From NCBI RefSeq assembly GCF_000299575.1, contig NZ_AMGO01000047.1:1-64000 (forward strand): 64,000 nt of DNA, written 5' to 3'. Below the pieces are notes generated by a model. That model was not told the origin of the DNA, did no database searches, and worked only from the letters and a program-made list of their open reading frames with translations. Shown here in pieces: positions 7,524 to 15,224 of the stretch. Each line of letters opens with the position of its first letter. Within the stretch, counting starts at the first letter, position 1. Both the position numbers and the translations under genes were made by a program. The DNA comes from Oceaniovalibus guishaninsula JLT2003. Its GTDB lineage: Bacteria > Pseudomonadota > Alphaproteobacteria > Rhodobacterales > Rhodobacteraceae.

Positions 7524-8894
7524 ATGTCCATCCCCCAATCCGGCGGCGGCCCGATCGAACATCACTGGCAACTGGCCGACTACATGGCGTCGGGCTGCAA
7601 GCCCAAGGCCGACTGGCGCATCGGCACCGAGCACGAGAAGTTCGGCTATTGCCGCGACACGCTGAAGCCGCTGCCCTATCACGGCCCCCGCTCGGTCGAG
7701 GCCGTGCTGACGGGCCTGCGCGACCGCTTCGGATGGGATCCCGTGACCGAGGACGGCAAGCTGATCGGGCTGACCAAGGGGGCGGCGAACGTCTCGCTGG
7801 AACCGGGCGGGCAGCTCGAACTGTCGGGCGCGCCGCTGGAGACGATCCACGCCACCTGCGACGAGGTGAACGATCATCTGGCGCAGGTGAAATCAGTGGC
7901 CGATGCCATCGGTGTGGGCTTCATCGGGCTGGGCGCCGCCCCGCACTGGACTCACGAGGATATGGATCTGATGCCCAAGGGCCGGTATCGGCTGATGGAC
8001 GACTACATGCCGAAGGTCGGCACGCATGGACGGCAGATGATGCGCCGCACCTGCACCGTTCAGGTCAACCTCGACTTCGCGTCCGAGCCCGACATGGTGC
8101 AGAAGCTGCGCGTCGCCATCGCGCTGCAACCCGTGGCTACCGCGCTTTTCGCCAATTCCCCGTTCTTCGAGGGCAAGCCCAACGGCCACAAGTCCTGGCG
8201 CAGCCGTATCTGGCGCGATCTGGACGCGTCGCGCACGGGCATGGTGCCTTTCGTCTTCGACGAAGGGTTCGGGTTCGAGGCATGGGCGGAATACGCGCTC
8301 GATGTGCCGATGTATTTCGTCTATCGCGACGGGCGCTATATCGACGCGCTGGGCCAGTCCTTCCGCGACTTCCTGCGCGGCGAACTGCCCGCCCTGCCCG
8401 GCGAGAAGCCGACGCTGTCCGACTGGGGCGACCACCTGACGACGCTGTTCCCCGAAGCGCGGATCAAGAAATATCTTGAGATGCGCGGTGCCGATGGCGG
8501 CCCGTGGCGCAGGCTTTGCGCGCTTCCGGCCTTCTGGGTCGGGTTGATGTACGAACAATCCGCGCTGGATGCCGCGTGGGATCTGGCCAAGGGCTGGGAC
8601 GCGGAAACGCGCGAGGCGCTGAGGGTGGCCGCCTCGGTCGATGGATTGCAGGCCCGTGTCGGCGACATCGCGATGCTGGATCTGGCGCGCGATTGCGTCG
8701 CCATTGCCGAACAGGGGCTGAAGACGCGCGCGCGCCCCGGCGCCGGCGGGCTGGTCCCGGACGAGACGCATTTCCTCAACGCGCTGAAGGAAAGTGTCGA
8801 AACAGGCTGCGCCCCGGCGGACGAGCTGCTGGCGCGCTATCACGGCGACTGGAACGGCGACGTGAAGCGGGTTTTCGCCGAGCGGTCGTATTGA
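7524..8894 (+). CDS. gshA: Glutamate--cysteine ligase
   Basis: Catalyses the first, ATP-dependent step of glutathione synthesis in the cytoplasm. The 456-residue protein is of the plant/alphaproteobacterial type rather than the enterobacterial type. It has WRIGTEHEKFGYC near residue 35, the strong LEPGGQLELSGAP near residue 92, and QVNLDFASEPDM near residue 180. I chose the ATG at 7524 because GAAAGG lies just upstream; an in-frame GTG 15 bp earlier is less likely. About 95 bp of intergenic DNA after it contains a parS site. Confidence 0.95.
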   Translation: MSIPQSGGGPIEHHWQLADYMASGCKPKADWRIGTEHEKFGYCRDTLKPLPYHGPRSVEAVLTGLRDRFGWDPVTEDGKLIGLTKGAANVSLEPGGQLELSGAPLETIHATCDEVNDHLAQVKSVADAIGVGFIGLGAAPHWTHEDMDLMPKGRYRLMDDYMPKVGTHGRQMMRRTCTVQVNLDFASEPDMVQKLRVAIALQPVATALFANSPFFEGKPNGHKSWRSRIWRDLDASRTGMVPFVFDEGFGFEAWAEYALDVPMYFVYRDGRYIDALGQSFRDFLRGELPALPGEKPTLSDWGDHLTTLFPEARIKKYLEMRGADGGPWRRLCALPAFWVGLMYEQSALDAAWDLAKGWDAETREALRVAASVDGLQARVGDIAMLDLARDCVAIAEQGLKTRARPGAGGLVPDETHFLNALKESVETGCAPADELLARYHGDWNGDVKRVFAERSY

Positions 8895-8928
8895 TCGACC
8901 GTTAACGCATCGTGACTTGTCAGTAACT

Positions 8929-8944
8929 TGTTTCACGTGGAACA
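8929..8944. promoter_or_regulatory. parS centromere-like site for ParB
   Basis: The plus strand reads TGTTTCACGTGGAACA. Its reverse complement, TGTTCCACGTGAAACA, is identical to the canonical chromosomal parS sequence described for Bacillus subtilis and differs from the perfect palindrome TGTTTCACGTGAAACA at one base. It lies in the gap between gshA and a lipoprotein gene rather than in coding sequence. ParB loading sites cluster around the replication origin in most bacteria, so this places the window on a chromosome or chromid and probably in its origin-proximal part. Confidence 0.9.
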
Positions 8945-8988
8945 AGGTGGCTGGCGATAGGATTTTCGACCTGCAACGGAGACGACGA

Positions 8989-9249
8989 ATGACGAAATAT
9001 CTTCTGCTTCTGCCGATCATCGGCCTTGCGACGGCCTGCACGCAGACCCCCGCCGGACAGGCCGCGACCGGCGCCGGCATCGGCGCCGCGCTGGGCGCTT
9101 CGGTGTCGGGCGACGACGACAAGGTCAAGGGCGCGCTGATCGGCGCCGTGGCAGGCGGTGCCGCGGGTAACTATCTGGGTCAGCGGGCCAGCAACCAGTG
9201 CCTTTACCGCGACGCCTATGGCCAGTCCTACACGGCGGCCTGCCAGTAA
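8989..9249 (+). CDS. Glycine-zipper lipoprotein
   Basis: An 86-residue small envelope protein. The signal peptide MTKYLLLLPIIGLATAC ends in a lipobox-like ATAC, so lipidation of that cysteine is likely. The mature part is a glycine-zipper region (AATGAGIGAALGASVSG, then GALIGAVAGGAAGNYLG), typical of outer-membrane lipoproteins of the 17 kDa/OsmB-like class. Two further cysteines occur near the C-terminus (NQCLYR and AACQ). I chose this ATG because the lipoprotein signal begins there and CGGAGACG precedes it. It sits just downstream of the parS site. Confidence 0.8.
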   Translation: MTKYLLLLPIIGLATACTQTPAGQAATGAGIGAALGASVSGDDDKVKGALIGAVAGGAAGNYLGQRASNQCLYRDAYGQSYTAACQ

Positions 9250-9254
9250 TAACG

Positions 9255-9539
9255 TCAAGACGGCGGATCCCCGGATCCGCCGTCCGGCACCGCGCGCAGG
9301 ACGAAATCGCGCACGACTGCCTCGGGCATCTCGCAGGGCCGCAGCAGACAGCGTCCATCCGTCAGGCGCTAGAGGTTCAGGCTGACATAGCCCCCGCCGC
9401 CCGCGCGCCGCGCCACCAGCTTCCATGATCGCCCGTCCACAAGCGATGTCTTTGCCGCATCCCATCTGGCGTTCTCGTAACGGGCGCTGAACGCGCCTGT
9501 GGGCAGGGCGTCGAATGCGGCGAGGAACGGGTCGGTCAC
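9255..9539 (-). pseudogene. Small hypothetical gene interrupted by an in-frame amber codon
   Basis: The frame starts with GTG overlapping the plsY stop (GTGA) and reads VTDPFLAAFDALPTGAFSAR onward for 56 residues to a TAG at 9369-9371. The same frame continues without further stops for 37 codons to TGA at 9255. The extension (RLTDGRCLLRPCEMPEA, then VVRDFVLRAVPD) looks like real protein. Changing TAG to TAC would restore a 94-residue protein, so this looks like a recent nonsense mutation or a sequencing error. The intact product is a conserved small cytoplasmic protein of unknown function translationally coupled to plsY. A truncated functional 56-residue protein is possible. Confidence 0.65.
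9259..9284. terminator. Bidirectional hairpin between convergent genes
   Basis: GACGGCGGATCC at 9259-9270 and GGATCCGCCGTC at 9273-9284 form a perfect 12-bp inverted repeat separated by CC. It lies between the plus-strand lipoprotein stop and the minus-strand amber-interrupted gene, whose last codons it overlaps. There is no clear T tract, so activity as an intrinsic terminator is likely but not certain. Confidence 0.6.
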
Positions 9540-10120
9540 TTCCGCCCGATGCGCGGCTCGGTTCCGACGCGCAGGCGGGCGATGTTGCCGCGATGGCGCA
9601 GGAAGATCAGCGCCGCCATCGCCGCCACCCCGACGGCCAGCGGCCAGCCCGCCCACCAGAGCGCATAAAGCGGTGCCAAAGCGGCCGCGATCAACGCCGA
9701 CAGCGACGAGATGCGTGTGGCGAAGGCCGAGATCAGCCATGTCGCGCAGACGGCCAGACCAACGGGCCAGGACAGCGCCAGGACCGTCCCGAGGAACGTC
9801 GCCACGCCCTTGCCGCCCTTGAACCGCAGCCAGATCGGATAGCAATGGCCCAGAAACGCACCGACCCCCGCCAACTGCGCCGCCGTTTCGCCCAGATACC
9901 AGCGCGCCAGCAGAACGGCGAAGGCGCCCTTGCCGACATCGAGGATCAGCGTCAGCAGCGCGGCCGTCTTGCTGCCGGTGCGCAACACGTTCGTCGCGCC
10001 GATATTGCCCGATCCGATCTGCCGCAGATCGCCAAGACCCCAGGCGCGAACGATCAGCAGGCCGAACGGCACGGATCCCAGAAGGAACGCCAGAACGGCG
10101 ACGATAGCCAGTTCAACCAT
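9536..10120 (-). CDS. plsY: Glycerol-3-phosphate acyltransferase PlsY
   Basis: Transfers an acyl group from acyl-phosphate to sn-glycerol-3-phosphate, the first step of phospholipid synthesis, in the inner membrane. The 194-residue protein has the three PlsY motifs: GSVPFG near residue 15, GSGNIGATNVLRTG near residue 37, and WLRFKGGKGVATFLG near residue 98. About five transmembrane helices are visible. It overlaps the end of the dihydroorotase-like gene by 8 bp and its stop overlaps the start of the interrupted small gene. plsC at 29.5 kb encodes the next acyltransferase of the pathway. Confidence 0.96.
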   Translation of the reverse strand: MVELAIVAVLAFLLGSVPFGLLIVRAWGLGDLRQIGSGNIGATNVLRTGSKTAALLTLILDVGKGAFAVLLARWYLGETAAQLAGVGAFLGHCYPIWLRFKGGKGVATFLGTVLALSWPVGLAVCATWLISAFATRISSLSALIAAALAPLYALWWAGWPLAVGVAAMAALIFLRHRGNIARLRVGTEPRIGRK

Positions 10121-11402
10121 GCACCCGGACCCCGCCGACCCATGTTCCGACGACCCGGCCCTGCATCCGCGCGCCGTCGAACGGGGTGTTCTTCGACTTC
10201 GACGCCAGCGTCGCGCGGTCCATGACGAAGGGCGCGTCGGGGTCGAACAGGATCAGATCCGCCGGCGCGCCCTCTGCCAGCCTTCCGCCCGGCAGGCCCA
10301 GGCGGCGCGCGGGGTTCAGAGACAGCGCGCGCCATAGGACCGGCAGGTCCATCGCCCCGGCATGGACCAGGCGCAGGGCCGCCGGCAGAAGGGTTTCGAG
10401 GCCGACAGCCCCGCTTGCCGCTTCCTCGAACGGCAGGCGCTTGCTCTCCTCGTCCTGCGGGGTGTGCATGGAGCAGACCACGTCGATCAGCCCGCCGGCC
10501 ACGGCCTCGACCATCGCCTGCCGGTCGTCCTCGGACCGCAGGGGGGGCTTCAGCTTGAAGAAGGTGCGATAGTCGCCGATGTCGAACTCGTTCAGGGTCA
10601 GATGGTGGATGCCGATACCTGCCGTAACGTCAAGACCGTTGCGTCTGGCGCGTTCCAGCGCGGGCAGAGACCGGGACGAAGTGATCTGGTCGGCGTGATA
10701 GCGCGCCTCGGTCATCTCGACCAAGGCCATGTCGCGGTCCAGGGCCATGCGTTCGGCCATCGGCGACACCGAGGGCAGGCCGCGCAAGGACGCGAACCGC
10801 CCCGACGTGGCGCAGGTGCCGCGGCTGAGGCCGGGATCCTGCGGATGGGCGATGACCAGCGCATCCAGCGCGCGCGCATAGCCGAGGCACCGGGCAAAGA
10901 CGCGCGAATCGGTCACGACGCGGTCGCAATCGGTGAAGGCGGCGGCCCCCGCGTCGCGCAGCAGACCGATCTCGACCATTTCGCGCCCGGCGCGGTCGCG
11001 GGTCAGGGCGGCCATCGGCACGACGCGGACCATGGCATCGGCCGAGGCGCGCCTTGCGACGAATTCCAGCACCTCGGGGGTGTCGATGGCGGGGTCGGTA
11101 TCGGGCCGCGTGACCATCGTGGTGATCCCGCCGCGCGCCGCGGCCCGCCCGGCGGTGCGAAAGGATTCCTTGTGCCGCTCGCCGGGTTCGCTGACCTTGA
11201 CGCCCAGATCGACGATGCCGGGGGCCAGCGTCAGGCCCGTGCAGTCGATCGCCGCCACATCTTCGCGCCGCCGCAGATCCGCGATGGCGCCGGATCCTTC
11301 GGGGATCACCGCGCGGATCGTGTCGCCGTCGGTCAGCAGCGCGCCGGGGCGGGCCGTGCCGCCCTCGGGGTCGATCAGCGTCGCGCCGTCGAACAGGATC
11401 AC
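10113..11402 (-). CDS. Dihydroorotase-like protein, probably non-catalytic (PyrX/PyrC')
   Basis: A 429-residue amidohydrolase-fold protein of the type I dihydroorotase family, downstream of pyrB. Active members have the zinc motif D-x-H-x-H-x-R. Here the equivalent stretch near residue 60 reads DLGVKVSEPGERH, with neither histidine nor the arginine. The conserved DHAP region is also altered, to CSMHTPQDEESK near residue 300. GLETLLPAALRL is retained. In Pseudomonas such inactive PyrC' subunits are structural partners of aspartate carbamoyltransferase; I infer the same here. The GTG start is chosen for its GTGA overlap with the gene upstream; an in-frame GTG at 11,414 is possible. Confidence 0.85.
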   Translation of the reverse strand: MILFDGATLIDPEGGTARPGALLTDGDTIRAVIPEGSGAIADLRRREDVAAIDCTGLTLAPGIVDLGVKVSEPGERHKESFRTAGRAAARGGITTMVTRPDTDPAIDTPEVLEFVARRASADAMVRVVPMAALTRDRAGREMVEIGLLRDAGAAAFTDCDRVVTDSRVFARCLGYARALDALVIAHPQDPGLSRGTCATSGRFASLRGLPSVSPMAERMALDRDMALVEMTEARYHADQITSSRSLPALERARRNGLDVTAGIGIHHLTLNEFDIGDYRTFFKLKPPLRSEDDRQAMVEAVAGGLIDVVCSMHTPQDEESKRLPFEEAASGAVGLETLLPAALRLVHAGAMDLPVLWRALSLNPARRLGLPGGRLAEGAPADLILFDPDAPFVMDRATLASKSKNTPFDGARMQGRVVGTWVGGVRVHG

Positions 11403-11899
11403 GCCAGCAGCCACACGATCAGCGCGATCAGCAGCGCCACCGCAAGGGCGATCATGGCGACCCGGCCGCTGTTGCGGCGGTCCGTGCGTTCGGGATCGGC
11501 CGAAGGCGGCGGGGCGGTGTCGGTCCGTTCGGCGCTGGCGCTGCGCAGGCGGCCATCGGCAGGCTTGGCTGCTTCCAGCGGATAGCTGCCCAGATGGCTG
11601 AGCGGGGGACGCGCGACCGGGGCATCGCCGGGCGAGACGGCACCGGGCAGCAGGATCAGCACCGGCCCCCGCTGCGCATCGAGCCGCGCCTCGTCGGGCA
11701 GGACCGCATCGGCCGAGGCGCCGTGCCCGTCGGTCAGATAGCCCGACAGCCCCACCCCGACCAGCGCGGAGGCGTCCACCGTTTCGGTGCGGCTTTCGTC
11801 CAGCCGGTCCAGCCCCAGCGTCGATTTGATGTCGTCGGGGGTGCTGACGAACGTGTCGGGCGCGATGGCATAGACATGGATCATTTCGGATGGGGTCAT
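11399..11899 (-). CDS. Tail-anchored hypothetical protein between pyrB and pyrC'
   Basis: A 166-residue protein with a soluble N-terminal part (MTPSEMIHVYAIAPDTF and following). A low-complexity Pro/Ser/Arg linker spans about residues 105-140, and one C-terminal transmembrane helix (VAMIALAVALLIALIVWLLA) ends at the last residue, giving a tail-anchored topology. The chosen ATG has AGGAGCG about 6 nt upstream; a longer reading to 11,971 would overlap the pyrB end. It lies between pyrB and the dihydroorotase-like gene and overlaps the latter, so it may tether or modulate that complex, but nothing in the sequence proves this. Confidence 0.7.
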   Translation of the reverse strand: MTPSEMIHVYAIAPDTFVSTPDDIKSTLGLDRLDESRTETVDASALVGVGLSGYLTDGHGASADAVLPDEARLDAQRGPVLILLPGAVSPGDAPVARPPLSHLGSYPLEAAKPADGRLRSASAERTDTAPPPSADPERTDRRNSGRVAMIALAVALLIALIVWLLA

Positions 11900-11957
11900 G
11901 CGGGACGCTCCTGTAGGAAAAGGACGGTCGAATGGCATTGGAAGAAAACGGGATGCC

Positions 11958-12896
11958 TCATGCCGAGACAACGGCGGGACGGCCGCGCAGGTTGCGCGCC
12001 AGCAGATCCATCGCCGCCATCCGCACGGCGACGCCCATCTCGACCTGTTCCTGAATGACCGAGCGGTTGATGTCGTCGGCGATGGTGCCGTCGATCTCGA
12101 CCCCGCGATTCATCGGACCGGGATGCATGACGATGGCATCGGGCGCCGCATGGGCCAGCTTTTCGGCGTCGAGGCCATAGCGGTGATAGTATTCGCGCGC
12201 CGAAGGGATGAACGCGCCGTCCATGCGTTCCTTCTGCAAGCGCAGCATCATCACCACATCGGCATTCTTCAGCCCGGCGCGCATGTCGTGAAAGACCTCG
12301 ACCCCCCAATCGGCGGCCCCGGCGGGGATCAGGGTGGGCGGCCCGATCAGGCGGATGCGCGATTCCATCCGCCCCAGCAGCAGGATGTTGGACCGCGCCA
12401 CGCGGCTGTGGGCGATGTCGCCGCAGATCGCCACGGTCAGCCGGTGCAGCCGCCCCTTGGTCCGGCGGATCGTCAGCGCGTCCAGCAACGCCTGCGTGGG
12501 GTGTTCGTGCCGCCCGTCGCCCGCATTGATGACGGCGCAGTTCACCTTCTCGGCCAGCAGCGCGACCGCGCCCGAATGCGGATGCCGCACCACAAGCAGG
12601 TCGGGATGCATCGCGTTCAGCGTCAGCGCCGTGTCGATCAGCGTCTCGCCCTTCTTGATCGAGCTGGCCTGCATCGGCATCGACATGACATCGGCGCCCA
12701 GCCGCATGCCGGCGATCTCAAAGCTGGCCTGGGTGCGGGTCGATGCCTCGAAGAACATGTTGATCTGGGTGAGGCCGGCCAGCGCCTGCCCGTGCTTGGC
12801 GGGGCTGCGGTTCAGGCGGACGTAATCGTCGGCCAGATCGAGAAGCACGGTGATCTGGTCCGGGCGCAGCGTCTCGATCCCCAGAAGGTGCCTCAT
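11958..12896 (-). CDS. pyrB: Aspartate carbamoyltransferase catalytic subunit
   Basis: Condenses aspartate and carbamoyl phosphate to N-carbamoyl-aspartate in pyrimidine synthesis. The 312-residue protein carries the carbamoyl-phosphate loop [13 protein letters not shown] near residue 50, [13 protein letters not shown] near residue 131, RLQKERM in the aspartate domain, and [12 protein letters not shown] near residue 262. It begins [10 protein letters not shown]. No pyrI is present; together with the dihydroorotase-like PyrC' downstream this matches the class of ATCase built from PyrB and a non-catalytic PyrC'. Confidence 0.95.
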   Translation of the reverse strand: MRHLLGIETLRPDQITVLLDLADDYVRLNRSPAKHGQALAGLTQINMFFEASTRTQASFEIAGMRLGADVMSMPMQASSIKKGETLIDTALTLNAMHPDLLVVRHPHSGAVALLAEKVNCAVINAGDGRHEHPTQALLDALTIRRTKGRLHRLTVAICGDIAHSRVARSNILLLGRMESRIRLIGPPTLIPAGAADWGVEVFHDMRAGLKNADVVMMLRLQKERMDGAFIPSAREYYHRYGLDAEKLAHAAPDAIVMHPGPMNRGVEIDGTIADDINRSVIQEQVEMGVAVRMAAMDLLARNLRGRPAVVSA

Positions 12897-12986
12897 CGCG
12901 ACCGCAATCCCTTCAACCGCCCGTGCCGCTATAGGACGGCGGCGGGGGCTGTTGCAATGCGCGCGGGGCCGGCCTAGCCAGATCGC

Positions 12987-13727
12987 ATGCCCGACCCCGA
13001 CGAATATCGCGCGGCCCTGGCCCAGCTTGCCTGGCAGGTCGAGCTTGGCGCGGACGAGGCCATCGGCGAGGATCCGGTCGATCGCTACGCGGCCGTGCCC
13101 GAAGCGCCGAAGGCCGCGCCGCAGATGTCGGCCGCGCCGTCCCGAAGCGAGGAGGGCGCTATGGGGGTGGCGCAGGCCGCGGCGCGGGCGGCGGGGGATC
13201 TGGCGGGGCTGGAAGCGGCCATCGCGGCGTTCGAGGGGTGCGAGCTGAAGCGCGGGGCGCGGGCCACGATCTTCGGGCAGGGGCCGGCCGACGCGCGGCT
13301 GGTCATCGTCACCGATGCGCCCGGCCGGGCCGAGGAACAGGCCCGCCACCCCGCCGCAGGCCGCGCGGGCGCGCTGCTGGACCGGATGCTGGCGGCCATC
13401 GGGTTGGCGCGCAAGGAGGTCCGGCTGGTGCCGGTGGTGCCGTGGCGGCCGCCGCTGGACCGCGATCCGTCGCCGGGCGAACTGGAATCGCTGCGGCCCT
13501 TCCTGTCGCGGCATCTTGCGCTGGTCGCGCCCGATATCGTCGTCGCGATGGGCCATGCCGCGCGCCAGGGGGTTCTGGGGACGGATGCGGACAAGGACGG
13601 CTGGTCCGGCATGGACGGGCGGGACGTTCTGTCGATGCCGTCGCCCGCCGCGCTGCTGCGCGATCCGCTGCGCAAGCGCGAGGCATGGGCCGCTTTGCTG
13701 GCGTTGCAGGACCGACTGCGGCGATAG
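12987..13727 (+). CDS. Uracil-DNA glycosylase family 4/5-like protein, divergent
   Basis: A 246-residue protein of the uracil-DNA glycosylase superfamily, family 4/5 type. Visible motifs are [15 protein letters not shown] near residue 84, [17 protein letters not shown] near residue 105 (equivalent to GEAPGxxE), [14 protein letters not shown] near residue 150, and the C-terminal [18 protein letters not shown]. Two features depart from active enzymes. Only one cysteine is present, against four for the iron-sulfur cluster. The catalytic-site HPA motif reads SPA. DNA repair activity is therefore doubtful. It is transcribed divergently from pyrB across 90 bp. Confidence 0.7.
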   Translation: MPDPDEYRAALAQLAWQVELGADEAIGEDPVDRYAAVPEAPKAAPQMSAAPSRSEEGAMGVAQAAARAAGDLAGLEAAIAAFEGCELKRGARATIFGQGPADARLVIVTDAPGRAEEQARHPAAGRAGALLDRMLAAIGLARKEVRLVPVVPWRPPLDRDPSPGELESLRPFLSRHLALVAPDIVVAMGHAARQGVLGTDADKDGWSGMDGRDVLSMPSPAALLRDPLRKREAWAALLALQDRLRR

Positions 13728-13780
13728 ACTTCGCCCGGCCCGGCGCTAGATTGCGCGCGACCCTGAAACGGAGTGACCCG

Positions 13781-14599
13781 ATGACCTATACGCCGCCCGA
13801 GATCTGGACGTGGGACGAAGCCAGCGGCGGGCGTTTCGCCAAGACGAACCGCCCGGTCGCCGGTCCGACGCACGAGAAGGACCTGCCGGTCGGCCAGCAT
13901 TCGCTGCAACTCTATTCGCAGGGCACGCCGAACGGCATCAAGGTCACGGTCATGCTGGAGGAGTTGCTCGCCGACGGCCATGACGCCGAATACGACGCCT
14001 GGCTGATCGACATCGGCGAGGGCGACCAGTTCGGCAGCGGGTTCGTCGGGATCAATCCCAGTTCCAAGATCCCCGCGCTGGTCGATCATGCGGACGCGCC
14101 GCCGCAACGGGTGTTCGAATCGGGCGCGATCCTGCTTTACCTCGCCGAACGGTTCGGCGCGTTCCTGCCGGGCGACGGCGCGGGGCGGACAGAATGCCTG
14201 TCGTGGCTGTTCTGGCAGATGGGCAGCGCGCCCTATCTGGGCGGCGGATTTGGGCACTTCTACGCCTATGCGCCCGAGAAGATGGCCTATCCGATCAACC
14301 GCTTCGCGATGGAGACGAAGCGCCAGCTCGACGTGTTGAACCGGCAGTTGGGCGAACGGCCCTATATCGCCGGCGACGAATATACCATCGCCGACATGGC
14401 GATCTGGCCCTGGTACGGGCAGCTTTGCCTTGGCCGGCTTTACGATGCGGGGCGGTTTCTTGGTGTCGATTCCTATCGCAACGTCGTCGAATGGGCGCAG
14501 AAGATCGACGCGCGGCCGGCGGTGCGGCGCGGTCGCCGCGTAAATCGCAAGGGCGAGGACGGGGTGCGCGAGCGTCACAGCGCGGAGGATCTGGATTGA
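13781..14599 (+). CDS. yghU: YghU-type glutathione S-transferase / disulfide reductase
   Basis: A 272-residue glutathione transferase of the Nu class. The thioredoxin-like N-terminal domain (about residues 40-130) has the YghU hallmark TPNGIKVTVMLEEL and NPSSKIPAL, then ESGAILLYLAERF for glutathione gamma-Glu binding. The helical C-terminal domain has YIAGDEYTIADMAIWPW. In E. coli YghU binds two glutathiones and reduces disulfides. CCTGAAACGGAGTGACCCG precedes the ATG, with GGAG as ribosome binding site. Its stop overlaps the TTG start of moaB. Confidence 0.9.
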   Translation: MTYTPPEIWTWDEASGGRFAKTNRPVAGPTHEKDLPVGQHSLQLYSQGTPNGIKVTVMLEELLADGHDAEYDAWLIDIGEGDQFGSGFVGINPSSKIPALVDHADAPPQRVFESGAILLYLAERFGAFLPGDGAGRTECLSWLFWQMGSAPYLGGGFGHFYAYAPEKMAYPINRFAMETKRQLDVLNRQLGERPYIAGDEYTIADMAIWPWYGQLCLGRLYDAGRFLGVDSYRNVVEWAQKIDARPAVRRGRRVNRKGEDGVRERHSAEDLD

Positions 14600-15138
14600 G
14601 TCGCATCGACGACAGCCGCGATTTCGTGCCCGTCCGCATCGCCGTGCTGACGGTCAGCGACACGCGCGGCCCACAAGACGACCGATCCGGCGACACGCTG
14701 GTCGATCTGCTGCAAGGGGCCGGCCATATCCTTGCCGCCCGCGCCATCCTGCGCGACGAAAGGGATGCCATTGCGGCCCGCTTGCGCGAATGGTGCGCCG
14801 ATCCGGGCATCGACGTCGTGATCTCGACCGGCGGAACGGGGCTGACGGGCCGCGACGTGACGGTCGAGGCGCACCGTGATGTCTATGAAAAGGAAATCGA
14901 CGCTTTCGGCACGATCTTCACCCATATCAGTCTGGGCAAGATCGGCACCAGCGCCGTCCAGAGCCGGGCCTGCGGTGGGGTCGCGAACGGAACCTACCTG
15001 TTCGCGCTGCCCGGATCGACCGGCGCCTGCCGCGATGCCTGGGAGGGGATCCTGGCCAGGCAGCTCGATTATCGTCACATGCCCTGCAACTTCGTCGAGA
15101 TCCTGCCGCGTCTGGACGAGCATCTGCGCCGCAAGTAG
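14596..15138 (+). CDS. moaB: Molybdenum cofactor biosynthesis protein MoaB
   Basis: A 180-residue MoaB/MogA family protein that adenylates molybdopterin before molybdenum insertion. Motifs are IAVLTVSDTRGPQDDRSGDT near residue 15, VVISTGGTGLTGRDVT near residue 75, and the C-terminal ALPGSTGACRDAWEG near residue 140. I place the start at TTG, which overlaps the yghU stop (TTGA) and follows a good GGAGGAT ribosome binding site by about 5 nt. The next downstream ATG would cut into the fold. Together with moaDE and mobA it supplies molybdoenzymes encoded outside the window. Confidence 0.93.
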   Translation: MSRIDDSRDFVPVRIAVLTVSDTRGPQDDRSGDTLVDLLQGAGHILAARAILRDERDAIAARLREWCADPGIDVVISTGGTGLTGRDVTVEAHRDVYEKEIDAFGTIFTHISLGKIGTSAVQSRACGGVANGTYLFALPGSTGACRDAWEGILARQLDYRHMPCNFVEILPRLDEHLRRK

Positions 15139-15164
15139 CTGACGCAGGCGTGACGCGGGGACGC

Positions 15165-15192
15165 TTGGTCGAACGGGACTGTCGGCTATATG
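15165..15192 (+). promoter_or_regulatory. Candidate sigma-70 promoter of the RND operon
   Basis: TTGGTC at 15165-15170 and TATATG at 15187-15192 are separated by 16 bp. They lie 33 bp ahead of the membrane-fusion-protein ATG, in the only non-coding gap between moaB and that gene. The -10 element matches 5 of 6 consensus bases by a TATAAT-like reading. No operator palindrome is evident. Confidence 0.4.
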
Positions 15193-15224
15193 ATGCCGGG
15201 GCCGTTTGACCGTTCGGAGCCGAG

